Program-made: the position numbers and the translations under genes
The notes under the pieces: generated by a model
Seen by the model: only the letters and a program-made list of their open reading frames with translations
Told to the model about the DNA's origin: nothing
Databases searched by the model: none
DNA from: Archivesica marissinica
Lineage: Eukaryota > Mollusca > Bivalvia > Venerida > Vesicomyidae
DNA: 64,000 bases
Assembly: GCA_014843695.1 (NCBI GenBank)
Contig: CM026397.1
Coordinates: 49,605,221-49,669,220 of the forward strand
Direction of reading: 5' to 3'
Shown: positions 1-9,756 of the stretch, one piece after another
Layout: the number at the start of each line of letters is the position of its first letter
Numbering within the stretch: the stretch's first letter is position 1

Positions 1-154
1 GTATTCTAGTATATAATGCACTTAGTTTATGTTGACATGTGGACAATGGCAGGAGGGGTAACATCAACATGATATTCCTCAGAAACAGGTGATTCGTATA
101 CGCAGTGGTCTACAACACAGGCTGGTAATTTAATTTCGTTTCTACCAATTCTAG

Positions 155-397
155 GAAGTGAGAGCATAAATTTCGAGGAATTCTGTGAGATGTTAGAGAA
201 TCTGCCGCAGTCTGGTATGATAGATGCGGACAGGCTACGGAAGGCATTCGAGACAGAGGACGCGGACGATAGCGGCAGCATCAGTCGCTCACAGCTGTAC
301 TCGTTACTCATTGAGAACGGCAACGACCCGCTGAAGAAAGAAGAGGTTGACGAAATGATGGAGGATTGTGGGGCGGGAGACAGATTCAATTATACAG
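155..397 (+). CDS. EF-hand (calmodulin-like) protein, internal exon
   Basis: This is one coding exon of an EF-hand calcium-binding protein; the rest of the gene is not recognised in the window. It follows an acceptor (ccaattctag) and ends at a donor (TACAG|GTGTGT). The frame is open throughout and starts inside a codon. The N-terminal part, NFEEFCEML, is the exit helix of one EF-hand. A full loop follows, DADDSGSISRSQ, with Asp or Ser at the liganding positions and Gln instead of Glu at position 12. A partial second loop (GDRFNYTG) ends at the donor. Gln at loop position 12 usually weakens calcium binding. Protein name and function are not determined. A decayed SINE lies 150 bp downstream. 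Confidence 0.6.
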
Positions 398-550
398 GTG
401 TGTTGCATACGTATTATACCATGTCAGGTATACACATGTATCATTTCAGTCCAAAGATATTCTCAATGTATGCGTTTATTCACGATCATCTTTGTTGCCT
501 GCACATGTGGCGGATTTTACAAGTTGATACTACAACATTCAACAATTAAA

Positions 551-787
551 CTAATTAGCGCAGTGGTTAACGCGCTCGCTTCTCAATAATACAAACCGGG
601 TTCGATCCTCGGACCGGGAAGTATGTGAGATGGTACGATGGTCGCCAGATCGGAGAGGTGGGTTTTCTCCGGATACTACGGTTTCCTCTCACACGAATGA
701 CCACATTTACGCTTTCATCCGCGCCAACTAGAGTGATTTATATAAGTTGTTAAAACTTGCTTTGCAATCGTTGTAAAATAAATGAAG
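551..787 (+). mobile_element. SINE family A, near full length
   Basis: tRNA-derived SINE. The head carries A box TTAGCGCAGTGG and B box GGTTCGATCC. The central segment has a hairpin-like CTCCGG-ATACTACGG motif, and the 3' tail reads GATTTATATAAGTTGTTAAAAC then CTTGC. The centre recalls the conserved core of MetaSINEs (from memory, unverified). Moderately diverged. Confidence 0.85.
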
Positions 788-1385
788 TAATGTATATGTA
801 TGACCTGCCTAACCGCTGCATCAAATTTCTGAAGTTCATAAACACATTCTTAATCTGCCGAATACATTGGACGGAATGATACGCCGCGGCTGATCTGGAT
901 CTATGTTGTTTGCTATTCAGACAAGTGTTTTAGCTCCACTATTAGTTTAATCATATATTATTGCATTCTTTATATTCAATGTACAATACAACTCAAATTT
1001 ACAAACATGTTACAGATGAAATAAATAAGATATATGGTACAGACATTATCAGTATGTATATATATATGGAGAAGCAAAATGGTTGGGCCACAAGTTTTAA
1101 CATTAGTTTCGGCCCGCCCCAACATACTACATACTAGTTTGTAATTAACAAAGAGACTGAATATAGTATAAGAGCATTGCAATTAGGATACAAATTTTTG
1201 ATTACAGGGGATAATAATGGATATGATAAAAAAATACCAAAAAAGAAAGAAAAACATTAAGAAATGCAATTCGCAACTACTACACATTCCCAGTGCCACA
1301 CCGTACAATACCCTCAGTCAGCCAAACCCGCAGCCACACCCAGGCAAAAATCGTATCAAGAGAACAGCATAACTTTATAATATAG
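788..1385. other. Non-coding interval with a short dispersed repeat
   Basis: No gene seen. Positions 890-950 (ATCTATGTTGTTTGCTATTC) belong to a dispersed repeat (family J) also found near 8.4 kb and 31.2 kb. The rest is AT-rich with no recognised structure. Confidence 0.5.
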
Positions 1386-1900
1386 TTAGGTATGTCTGTG
1401 CTCAAAGCGCCTTGTTGATTTAATATAAGTTTGAACTTGTTTGAAAATATACTCATTTTCTTCGTGCGTTAATCTTTCGAAACCAAACAGTAGTTTTCTT
1501 GTGCTTAAAGGGTGATGTGTACGTGTGCTTATGAATAGTAAGCGCGTTTGATTTACATAAAATAGACAACGAAATATATAGTGTGCCGCATCCTCATTTT
1601 CATTGAGCTGACACGGACATTGTGGGTTATCGCGTAAATGGTTGTTAAACAAATCGGCATTCAGGTTGCTACAAGCATTTCTAATGCGAGCATGATATAT
1701 CTGTTGACAGCGGTCTCCGGATTTAAAAAATGATGGTACTATTGGTGGCTTGAAGATTTCTTTCAGCTTTCCTTTGAATGCCGACAGGTTATTTATATTA
1801 CGAGTATCAAAATCAAGTTCATTCTATAATTTTATTGATGAAGGTATAATTTCGAATAAATTTCAGTACGCCGCGCTAAAGTAATAAAATCTGCACTGTT
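1386..1900 (-). pseudogene. Non-LTR retrotransposon ORF2, C-terminal fragment, broken
   Basis: The minus strand encodes the extreme C-terminus of a LINE ORF2: a segment like 'FIPSSIKLWNEL', then a Cys-rich knuckle CPCQLNENEDAAHYIFRC, then the terminal region ending FEHRHT and a stop at 1386. The Trp codon expected before NEL is TAG (1824-1826), a nonsense change. A frameshift just upstream separates it from the RTEIYSK segment. This is a dead fragment. It resembles the open fragment at 63.5-64 kb, so both may come from one clade. Confidence 0.7.
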
Positions 1901-1935
1901 TCTTAAACTATATGGCTCTACTATTCTAATAACGA

Positions 1936-1975
1936 ACATCATAGAAGATGATCAGACAGTCTGGTTCTATGATGT
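1936..1975. repeat. Short inverted repeat, 11-bp arms
   Basis: Arms ACATCATAGAA and TTCTATGATGT are perfectly complementary around an 18-bp loop. Probably part of a degraded element; no function inferred. Confidence 0.6.
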
Positions 1976-2094
1976 TTGCAAAAAACGACCATAGTCGTGA
2001 TTGACAAGTTAAGGGTTAAGAAATAAAAATCAAGCTGTGTTGCGTTTATTGGATATACAATACATGTGCGCTGTTTAAAGTTCGCGTGGATATA

Positions 2095-2251
2095 GAGTGA
2101 AACCTGTCTTAAGCAGCCAGCCAAGGGAATCACAGAAAGTGGCTGCATCACACAGGTGGCTGCTTAATACAGGCAACATATATAATAAAACCATATATTG
2201 GGAATCTGGTTGGCTGCATAATGGAGTCCACCACTGACACAGGTTTGACTG
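2095..2251 (+). mobile_element. MITE family F copy 1 (Tc1/mariner-like, TA target)
   Basis: Terminal inverted repeats of the type CAGTCAAACCTGT (5' end mutated here), flanked by TA at 2093-2094 and 2252-2253. The interior repeats 'GGCTGCTTAA' phrases in both orientations. Six copies lie in this window. Confidence 0.85.
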
Positions 2252-2252
2252 T

Positions 2253-2375
2253 AACATGATTTTGATAAAATCACATTTATCATACCGCAACATCTGATTA
2301 GGGAACAACAGTAAAGATAAAGGATTCTGACTAAAATAACCGATATACATTTCGGGATAAATCGGACTTTATTGG
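2253..2375 (+). repeat. Dispersed repeat K copy 1
   Basis: Shares about 120 bp with 44431-44555, including TTTGATAAAATCACATTTAT and TTTCGGGATAAATC. It directly abuts MITE F copy 1. Class unknown. Confidence 0.7.
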
Positions 2376-2420
2376 CCAAGGCAAAACACAACGTTGACGC
2401 TCATTATGAATCATGTTTGT

Positions 2421-3360
2421 GGAAGTCGTGATAGCGCAGTGGACGTCGTAATAGCGCAGTGGAAGTCGTAATAGCGCCGTGGAAGTCGTAATAGCGCAGT
2501 GGAAGTCGTAATAGCGCAGTGGAAGTCGTAATAGCCCAGTGGACGTCGTGATAGCGCAGTGGACGTCGTGATAGCGCAGTGGACGTCGTGATAGCGCAGT
2601 GGACGTCGTGATAGCGCAGTGGACGTCGTGATAGCGCAGTGGACGTCGTGATAGCGCAGTGGACGTCGTGATAGCCAGTGGACGTCGTGATAGCGCAGTG
2701 GACGTCGTGATAGCCCAGTGGACGTCGTGATAGCGCAGTGGAAGTCGTAATAGCGCAGTGGACGTCGTAATAGCGCAGTGGACGTCGTGATAGCGCAGTG
2801 GACGTCGTAATAGCGCAGTGGACGTCGTGATAGCGCAGTGGACGTCGTAATAGCGCAGTGGACGTCGTGATAGCGCAGTGGACGTCGTAATAGCCCAGTG
2901 GACGTCGTGATAGCGCAGTGGACGTCGTAATAGCGCAGTGGAAGTCGTGATAGCGCAGTGGACGTCGTAATAGCGCAGTGGAAGTCGTGATAGCGCAGTG
3001 GACGTCGTAATAGCGCAGTGGAAGTCGTGATAGCGCAGTGGACGTCGTAATAGCGCAGTGGACGTCGTAATAGCGCAGTGGAAGTCGTGATAGCGCAGTG
3101 GACGTCGTGATAGCGCAGTGGACGTCGTAATAGCGCAGTGGACGTCGTAATAGCGCAGTGGACGTCGTAATAGCGCAGTGGGCGTTGTGATAGCCCAGTG
3201 GACGTCGTAATAGCGCAGTGGAAGTCGTGATAGCGCAGTGGACGTCGTGATAGCCCAGTGGACGTCGTAATAGCGCAGTGGAAGTCGTAATAGCGCAGTG
3301 GACGTCGTAATAGCGCAGTGGGCGTTGTGATAGCCCAGTGGACGTCGTGATAGCGCAGTG
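2421..3360 (+). repeat. 20-bp satellite made from the SINE C promoter head (47 units)
   Basis: The unit GTCGTGATAGCGCAGTGGAC is repeated about 47 times, with a two-variant alternation (GTCGTGATAG and GTCGTAATAG) that gives 40-bp higher-order periodicity around 2881-3060. The unit is the first ~20 bp of SINE family C and contains TAGCGCAGTGG, a match to the RNA polymerase III A box. The array runs without a break into the SINE body at 3361. A long minus-strand ORF across it is a by-product of the short period and is not a gene. Confidence 0.95.
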
Positions 3361-4202
3361 GTAGAGCGTTCGCGTCCTGTGTGAGAGGCCCTGAGTTCGC
3401 ATCCAGCTGTAAGCCGTTACGAATGTGCCCTTAGGCAATACACTTAAATTCCACATTGCCTCTTCTCTCTCCCTCATGTCGATGGATTCCATCAGGAATG
3501 AGGTCTCGACTCTCTCCCTCATGTCGATGGATTCCATCAGGAATGAGGTCTCGACTCTCTCCGTCATGTCGATGGATTCCATCAGGAATGAGGTCTCGAC
3601 TATCTCCCTCATGTCGATGGATTCCATCAGGAATGAGGTCTCGACCATCTCCGTCATGTTGATGGATTCCATCCGGAATGAGGTATCGACTCTCTCCCTC
3701 AGGTCGATGGATTCTATCAGGAATGAGGTCTCGACTCTCTCCCTCGGGTCGATGGATTCCATCAGGAATGAGGTCTCGACTATCTCCCTCATGTCGATGG
3801 ATTCCATCAGGAATGAGGTCTCGACTCTCTCCCTCATGTCGATGGATTCTATCAGGAATGAGGTCTCGACTATCTCCCTCAGGTCGATGGATTCCATCAG
3901 GAATGAGGTCTCGACTCTCTCCCTCATGTCGATGGATTCTATCAGGAATGAGGTCTCGACTCTCTCCCTCAGGTCGATGGATTCCATCAGGAATGAGGTC
4001 TCGACTATCTCCCTCATGTCGATGGATTCCATCAGGAATGAGGTCTCGACTCTCTCCCTCATGTCGATGGATTCCATCAGGAATGAGGTCTCGACTATCT
4101 CCCTCATGTCGATGGATTCCATCCGGAATGAGGTCTCGAGAACGATTAAACTAAGTTGTAAGAACTTGTTTCGTAATCAAGCTAAACTAAATGTGTATAG
4201 AC
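3343..4202 (+). mobile_element. SINE family C copy with internal 45-bp amplification
   Basis: Starts with the tRNA-like head, has a damaged B box (AGTTCGCATCC), continues through the C-specific 'TTAGGCAA..CTTAAATTCC' block, and ends in the family tail AACTTGTTTCGTAATC then AAGCTAAAC at 4141-4202. Between body and tail, one internal segment is expanded 15-fold (separate entry). Confidence 0.9.
3466..4140 (+). repeat. 45-bp minisatellite, exactly 15 units, inside a SINE C copy
   Basis: The unit begins TCTCTCCCTCATGTCGATGG and ends GGTCTCGAC; 675 bp equals 15 x 45. It comes from the SINE C internal segment (CTCTCCCTCGTGGCGATGG.. in other copies). Since 45 is a multiple of three, several frames are open on both strands; these are not genes. 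Confidence 0.95.
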
Positions 4203-4399
4203 TAATTATGTTTGTTTCAGACTGGATACAACGAGTACTCGCTATAAAAAGTCTCTCCGAGAAGTAACTTTGTATACAATGGACACAGAAGCATTGGTTG
4301 GAGCAAACTTATATAGCTGTGCCAGGAAATTATATAAAAAATATAATAAATTAAATAGCCATGGTGACGTCAGAAGAAGGCATTTCAGTGTTGACTAAT

Positions 4400-5562
4400 G
4401 TACATAAAGTATAAGACATTTGAATTGTGTACCATTTATAATATATACAATTGAACAAAGTACAAGACATTTTAATGTGTGTGTGTTTTACGTTTATTTA
4501 TCGTCGCTACCGGTTGCCCATATGAGCGACGCCTCCTGAAGAGATTAGTGAAGATATTAGATTTTGGAGGATAGTGCAATGATACAGACAGAGACCCAGT
4601 ACAGAGTCTCCTCTGGTTCTATTACGTGCACGGTGTAAAGCACCGACACGAGACCTCGGTTTAACGTCCCATCTGAAAGACTGTTAATTGTATTAGGGTC
4701 AGACGGGGGATCGAACATGCGATCCCTGGACTACCAGTCCAGCGTTTTACCACTGGGCTACAGATCCGTCTGTCGACATTTTAATTAGTGACCATTTATA
4801 ATATATGCAATTAAACACAGTACAAGACATTTTAATTATTGACCATTTATAATATTATGCAATTAAACACAGTACAAGACATTTTAATTATTGTCCATTT
4901 ATATTATGCAATTAAACAAAGTACAAGCCATTTTAATTATTGGCCATTTATATTATGCAATTAAACACAGTACAAGACATTTGAATTATTGGCCATTTAT
5001 ATTATGCAATTAAACACAGTACAAGACATTTGAATTATTGGCCATTTATATTATGCAATTAAACACAGTACAAGACATTTTAATTATTGACCATTTATAA
5101 TATATGCAATTAAACAAAGTACAAGACATTTTAATTATTGGCCATTTATAATATATGCAATTAAACACAGTACAAGACATTTTAATTATTGGCCATTTAT
5201 AATATATGCAATTAAACAAAGTACAAGACATTTTAATTATTGGCCATTTATAATATATGCAATTAAACACAGTACAAGACATTTTAATTATTGGCCATTT
5301 ATAATATATGCAATTAAACAAAGTACAAGACATTTTAATTATTGGCCATTTATAATATATGCAATTAAACACAGTACAAGACATTTTAATTATTGGCCAT
5401 TTATAATATATGCAATTAAACACAGTACAAGACATTTTAATTATTGACCATTTATAATATATGCAATTAAACAAAGTACAAGACATTTTAATTATTTACC
5501 ATTTATATTATGCAATTAAACACAGTACAAGATATTTTAATTATTTACCATTTATAATAATT
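4400..5562. repeat. 51-bp AT-rich satellite, about 16 units, split by a SINE
   Basis: The unit reads ACAAGACATTTTAATTATTG then GCCATTTATAATATATGCAA then TTAAACACAGT. Variants lack a few bases. The array is interrupted at 4477-4774 by SINE B, so it predates that insertion. Minus-strand ORFs here are periodicity artefacts. Confidence 0.95.
4477..4774 (-). mobile_element. SINE family B, full length, with target-site duplication
   Basis: tRNA-like head (ACGGATCTGTAGCCCAGTGG on the minus strand), B box GATCGCATGTTCGATCC, a central block with CAGATGGGACGTTAAACCG, and a tail ending GGTAGCGACGATAAATAAAC. The central block recalls the deeply conserved Nin domain of animal SINEs (from memory, unverified). 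The 11-bp duplication GACATTTTAAT lies at 4466-4476 and 4775-4785, within satellite sequence. Confidence 0.9.
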
Positions 5563-6001
5563 GTATGGAATTAACAAGCTTGGGTGAGAATCTTTGTAAC
5601 ATCATTCTGCACTGTATTGTATCCACAGAATCGTGTCCTGGAATTGTACAGTATGTTATAATAGATGTATGTCCTATGATATTGTAATACATGAATACAA
5701 TATTTATGATAATGAAACCAATTATATGTTTCATTTTCACTTTGAGACTGGGCGTCGTCTTGGACATTGTGTAAGGACGTCTGTGACGTCTCACACACGA
5801 TTACTTATGCCATGTCAAAATACATACATTAACGAAATTATTTACCAGAAATAAACAGTAGTCACAATAGTAACAATAGCCTGGGAACAAGCATTGATAT
5901 ATATATTTTGCCTGGTCAGTCATATATTTTAACACCGAGACCATTAACTGGGCCGTAATGAGTTTCTGATAATACCAGCCATGTCATTTGGTTTAAACAT
6001 A
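5563..6001. other. Non-coding interval with dispersed repeat P
   Basis: No supported gene. Positions 5878-5990 (GCCTGGTCAGTCATATATTT, CCATTAACTGGGCCGTA) form a copy of dispersed repeat P, also at 43.5 kb and 47.5-47.7 kb. Minus-strand ORFs at 5571-5798 are unrecognised and probably chance. Confidence 0.5.
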
Positions 6002-6007
6002 TTTATT
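6002..6007 (-). terminator. AATAAA polyadenylation signal for the lipase-like gene
   Basis: AATAAA on the minus strand, 13 bases after the TGA stop of the lipase-like terminal exon. The spacing is short but plausible. Confidence 0.45.
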
Positions 6008-6020
6008 CCACTATATACAT

Positions 6021-6321
6021 TCACAAAACAATACATGCACACACAATCAAAGAATAGAAGAGGATCATTTTGCCAGAAGTAAATTGGTGAACATTCAACA
6101 GACTGGAATTGGATAGAAACATACATTTTCTCTCTATTTTCCCGTTAACAATACCGACATGGTCGATGTGAATTGCATAGTGGGCAAGGAAGCTCCACCC
6201 GAGAGGATTGCACCAATGAGAGGCGAGATTCCACCGGAAGTCCATTCGGGACAGATCGCCGATGTCATGTGTAGAGGTCACTATGAATCCATACGTTTGG
6301 CCGGGCTGAACCTGTATCACT
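6021..6321 (-). CDS. Pancreatic-lipase-like protein, terminal exon (PLAT domain end)
   Basis: The exon follows a strong acceptor on the minus strand (GCTTGCATATTTCACAG) and ends at TGA 6021-6023. About 100 residues are encoded. The core FIVTSTHDIGDLSRMDFRW matches the C-terminal beta-sandwich (PLAT) of pancreatic lipases, where the D-x-GDL..-x-F-x-W pattern is conserved. It is followed by HIDHVGIVNGKIER, then the two-Cys C-terminal segment typical of the family (KCMF..LIVC). Such lipases are secreted and hydrolyse triglycerides or phospholipids; the PLAT domain binds the interface or colipase. A second exon of the same gene lies at 8127-8222. A short exon between them (PLAT start) was not found, nor were the catalytic exons. 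The gene could be intact with missed exons, or degraded. Confidence 0.55.
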
Positions 6322-6426
6322 CTGTGAAATATGCAAGCAAACAATAATATAAAAGTTCAACAATACATACATGATACAATAAAGAGGATTATATTTTGAA
6401 TCGGACATATCTAACAGGTAAACATT

Positions 6427-6631
6427 ACTTCGCTTCAGGTGCGAACGGCCCGGAGTTCGAACTCCACTGGCGCCGTAACGATTGTGCCCTTAGACAGCAA
6501 GGCATTTAAATTCCACGTTGCCTCTTCTCTCTCCATGGCGATGGATTCCATCAGGAATGAGGTCTCGAGAGTGATTAATATAAGTTGAAAGAACTTGTTT
6601 CGCAATCGAGCTAAAATCAATGTGTATACTA
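6427..6631 (+). mobile_element. SINE family C copy, 5'-truncated
   Basis: Starts inside the tRNA head (CGCTTCAGGTGCGAACGG), keeps the B box AGTTCGAACTCC and ends GCAATCGAGCTAAAATCAAT. It lies just upstream of the lipase terminal exon, in the intron, in antisense orientation to that gene. Confidence 0.9.
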
Positions 6632-6785
6632 TAACAGGTAATCATTAACTTAAGGCTATTTCCAGGCTACATCACGATATCAGGATGACAAATCAAACAA
6701 GCAAATGGATGTTCGTGGATTAAATATATAATATAATATTATATATAATATGTTATAACATATAAATTATAAACATATGACATTT

Positions 6786-6998
6786 TATGTATGTATGTAT
6801 GTATGTTCCATTAATGTCAAACCCCTCGCGGGGACTTAGACATGTTTTCCTGGGCAGGCTTAGCCGACCTAAGCGATTAACTAGTACTAAGCAATGTGTG
6901 TGAGGTGCCTTGCGCAATGACACTACATACGTGGCCTGACCGAGTATCGAACCCGGGACCGTTCGATTCCAAATCCGACGCTCTACCACTGGACGGTT
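6786..6998 (-). mobile_element. SINE family D copy 1
   Basis: tRNA-derived: on the minus strand CCAGTGGTAGAGCGTCGG and B box GGGTTCGATACTC, then a tail ending CCATTAATG.. with (CATA)n, seen on plus as TATGTATGTATG. The full matching copy is at 42066-42276. Confidence 0.85.
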
Positions 6999-7650
6999 TC
7001 ATACTCATGTTAGTGAATGCAGTGACGGAGATAGAAAGTAGATGTATTAAATAAATTATGTTAATTTTACCCTGTGGATACTAAAAGTGCATCAGTTAGT
7101 CTTAAAAATACTGTTTTATATTCTTAGTCATGAATGTAATATAATAATATATATTATGATATTATTATACCGAGTTTTATATTGATTTTAAGATATTGTA
7201 TTTCAGTCTAATTATCTCAGAGTTCAATTAATAACTGTTAAGTAGTATGATGTAAATTTCCTTTCGCTAATAATTCGCTTTGATATTTATTTTATTTATT
7301 TGTACAACGCCATTGAATATGTTTTTATGTAAAAATAAGGCGTTTTATCAAATTAAAAAGTTTCAAGTGTAGCATGGATGGAGCAGTCATACTTGTCGTT
7401 AAGCTGCTGCTCGCCTAGTTGACCATTTCTCTCTCTATCAGGTTCACATACAGGTTTCCCTTCTCGTATTTCGAGCCCGCCAATTGGCCAAATGCAACAT
7501 CAATTAGATAGTGATATCCAGGAAATACCATGCCAATTAATTACGATTATCATATATTCATTTGTTACGTGGGTGGGGGATAGAGTGGTCATGGTGTACG
7601 ATTGTTAGGTGACCTCGCCGCGTTGGTCCAAGTTCGAACTCCTGACATAG
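6999..7650. other. Non-coding interval, lipase-like intron
   Basis: AT-rich. Positions 7370-7560 hold a GC-richer block (GGTTCACATACAGGTTTCCC, CTGCTGCTCGCCTAGTTGAC) that reads like a mobile-element fragment but was not classified. The missing PLAT exon was searched for here and not found. Confidence 0.4.
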
Positions 7651-8000
7651 GCTGTCCGATTAGCGCAGTGATTAGCGCGCTCGCTTCTCACCAATGCAAC
7701 CGGGTTCGACCCTCGGACCGGGAAGTATGTGAGATGGTACGGTGGTCTCCAGGGATCGCAGGTTCGATTCGTTATCCCGTCTAACCCTAATGAAATTAAC
7801 AGTCTTTCAGATGGAACATTAAACCGAGGTCTCGTGTTGGTGCTGTACACTGTGCACGTAATAGAACCAGAGGAGACTCTGGAATGGATATCTGTCTGTA
7901 TCATTGCACTATCCTCCAACAATCTAAAATGACCAATCTCTAGGAGCAGGAGGCGTCGCTCATATGGGCAACCGGTAGCGACGATAAATAAACGTAAAAA
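7651..8000 (+). mobile_element. Chimeric SINE: A head joined to B body and tail
   Basis: Starts as family A (GCTGTCCGATTAGCGCAGTG to GAGATGGTACGGTGGTC). Near 7750 it switches into family B at its B-box region (AGGGATCGCAGGTTCGATTC) and continues through the B core to GGTAGCGACGATAAATAAAC. The same orientation without a gap suggests template switching during reverse transcription, or recombination. Confidence 0.85.
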
Positions 8001-8037
8001 GCACTCGTGTTACAATATATGAAATCGGGTTGCACCG

Positions 8038-8140
8038 GGTGGTACGACTTATGACAATGAAATAATGAGTTACACGGGGTGGTATGGCATACGACAATAT
8101 GGGTACTACATGGTGGTATGGCATACGACAATATGGGGCG
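8038..8140 (-). repeat. 34-bp duplication carrying the lipase exon donor
   Basis: The phrase GGTGGTATGGCATACGACAA occurs at 8078 and 8112, with a decayed third copy near 8038. On the minus strand each copy carries ATTGTC|GTATGC, the donor of the exon at 8127-8222, so the exon end and splice site are duplicated downstream. Confidence 0.7.
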
Positions 8141-8222
8141 GTGCTTCCGGTATCCAGGAAGTATTTCACGTGCGTTTGACCTGCTGCTGGTTTAGCCTTG
8201 TCGGCATGGAAACCCATGCACC
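8127..8222 (-). CDS. Pancreatic-lipase-like protein, exon before the PLAT domain
   Basis: The minus strand encodes CMGFHADKAKPAAGQ, then VKYFLDTGSTAPYC, and ends at a GTATGC donor. This matches the lipase segment linking the catalytic and PLAT domains (vertebrate pattern QMG-x-x-AD.. then a YLxTG core). The intron position after this segment is the one I recall for the lipoprotein lipase family. The 5' boundary is uncertain: an in-frame TGA lies just upstream, and the only acceptor keeping the frame (GAGATGAG|GGTGC) has a poor pyrimidine tract. Either the boundary is unusual or the gene is decaying. Confidence 0.5.
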
Positions 8223-8384
8223 CTCATCTCCCGCTGCTGCACGGCAGACACAAACCACGCTAAATATAAACATAGGCAGTTACTACAAATATCTATATAA
8301 TATTAATTTATCAATATTTGTCCATACATTATCACATGTATCATCGGATGTATACTACAGGCTAGTTTGCTTTGTTTTTTAGGT

Positions 8385-8609
8385 TTAGCTCTTTCAGCGC
8401 AATGTGCAAACAACATAGATACAGATCAGCCGTATCAGCGACGTAACGCCGTCTGATATCTATGCTGTTTGCTATTCGGACAGATGCTTCAGCTCCACTG
8501 TCTGAAGAGCAATCAGCATACAGTGGAATCAGACGGCACGTTCTGTTCTGTCTCATCGGGTTCTCGACTTTTTTTTGCAAAGGTGTTTTATGCGACAATG
8601 GCGGTGAAA
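8385..8609. repeat. Dispersed repeat J, inverted arrangement
   Basis: Contains AACAACATAGATACAGATCA and, further on, the inverted-like CTATGCTGTTTGCTATTCGG. Related pieces lie near 890-950 and 31186-31260. Possibly a degraded foldback DNA element; no coding capacity seen. Confidence 0.5.
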
Positions 8610-9163
8610 GAGTAAATGTTGTACAAACAGGTCCTATGTCGACTATCCAGCCAACTGGAGAGTAAATGTTGTACAAACAGGTCCTATGTCGACTATCTAG
8701 CCAACTGGAGAGTAAATGTTGTACAAACAGGTCCTATTTCGACTATCTAGCCAACTGGAGAGTAAATGTTGTACAAACAGGTCCTATGTCGACTATCCAG
8801 CCAACTGGAGAGTAAATGTTGTACAAACAGGTCCTATGTCGACTATCTAGCCAACTGGAGAGTAAATGTTGTACAAACAGGTCCTATGTCGACTATCTAG
8901 CCAACTGAAGAGTAAATGTTGTACAAACAGGTCCTATGTCGACTATCTAGTCAACTGGAGAGTAAATGTTGTACAAACAGGTCATATGTCGACTATCCAG
9001 CCAACTGGAGAGTAAATGTTGTACAAACAGGTCCTATGTCGACTATCCAGCCAACTGGAGAGTAAATGTTGTACAAACAGGTCCTATGTCGACAATCCAG
9101 CCAACTGGATAGCAAATGTTGTACAAACAGGTCATATGTCGACTATCCAGCCAATTGGATAGC
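8610..9163. repeat. 50-bp minisatellite, 11 units
   Basis: The unit is AGTAAATGTTGTACAAACAG then GTCCTATGTCGACTATCTAG then CCAACTGGAG, with few substitutions. No relation to the SINEs was seen. Confidence 0.95.
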
Positions 9164-9227
9164 ATCCTAACTTTAAAGAACTCGACAAGTCCATAGGGAT
9201 TTGAACCTACAGTGGTTAAGGGTCAAG

Positions 9228-9300
9228 TGGAAGTCGTGATAGTGCAGTGGATGCGCGCGTTCGCTTCAGATGCGAAAGTTCCGGAGTTCGAGCCCTGCAC
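9228..9300 (+). mobile_element. SINE family C, 5' head only
   Basis: Head with GTGGAAGTCGTGATAGTGCA and B box GAGTTCGAGCCC, cut off after about 70 bp. Unusual, because most truncated copies lose the 5' end. Confidence 0.8.
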
Positions 9301-9539
9301 TAATCGTGCGCATACGTGCCACGCAGATAATATCAAACTACAAGCGCATAACAGTGAACTATTTGACAATGTTGCATATTTTAAAATAAATTCTTGATTG
9401 TGTAAATCATGAATTGGAATGACGTTTGCTAATCACAGCCATTTCTGACTTCCGGGACACGTCTTATGAACAGTTGTACTTCCTGAATCGTATTCTTACA
9501 TGCCAGGCGTCAGGTTGGTATCGGCAAGCGGTAACCATC

Positions 9540-9650
9540 ATGTAATCAAACCGTCCATATCGGAATTTAACACTTGACGAGGTTCGAACACTCGACCAAG
9601 CCACCCGTAGGCGGACGCCTTAATCATTCGATCGGAGACGATATATATAC
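9540..9650 (-). mobile_element. tRNA-like SINE head fragment, decayed
   Basis: The minus strand reads ATGATTAAGGCGTCCGCCTA and GAGTGTTCGAACCTCG, an A-box and B-box pair. It is related to the tRNA-like SINE at 62.7 kb (GTGGTTAAGGC..GGTTCGAACCC). Confidence 0.5.
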
Positions 9651-9756
9651 GAGTGACAAAATCATAAGACAATCACTGAATGAAGTCAGAAGACATTGTG
9701 TATAGTAATATATTAATTGAACCAGTCATTCCACTACGCCACTATAATTTATATAT

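Noticed and set aside
551..620. tRNA genes at the many A-box/B-box pairs
   Set aside because: Each is the head of a longer SINE with body and tail, and cloverleaf pairing is incomplete; none is a functional tRNA gene.
2404..4267. Long ORFs on both strands (572 and 280 codons)
   Set aside because: They run through 20-bp and 45-bp satellites derived from a SINE; periodic DNA without stops explains them.
8610..9163. CRISPR-like array
   Set aside because: Whole 50-bp units are repeated with no unique spacers, in a eukaryotic genome.
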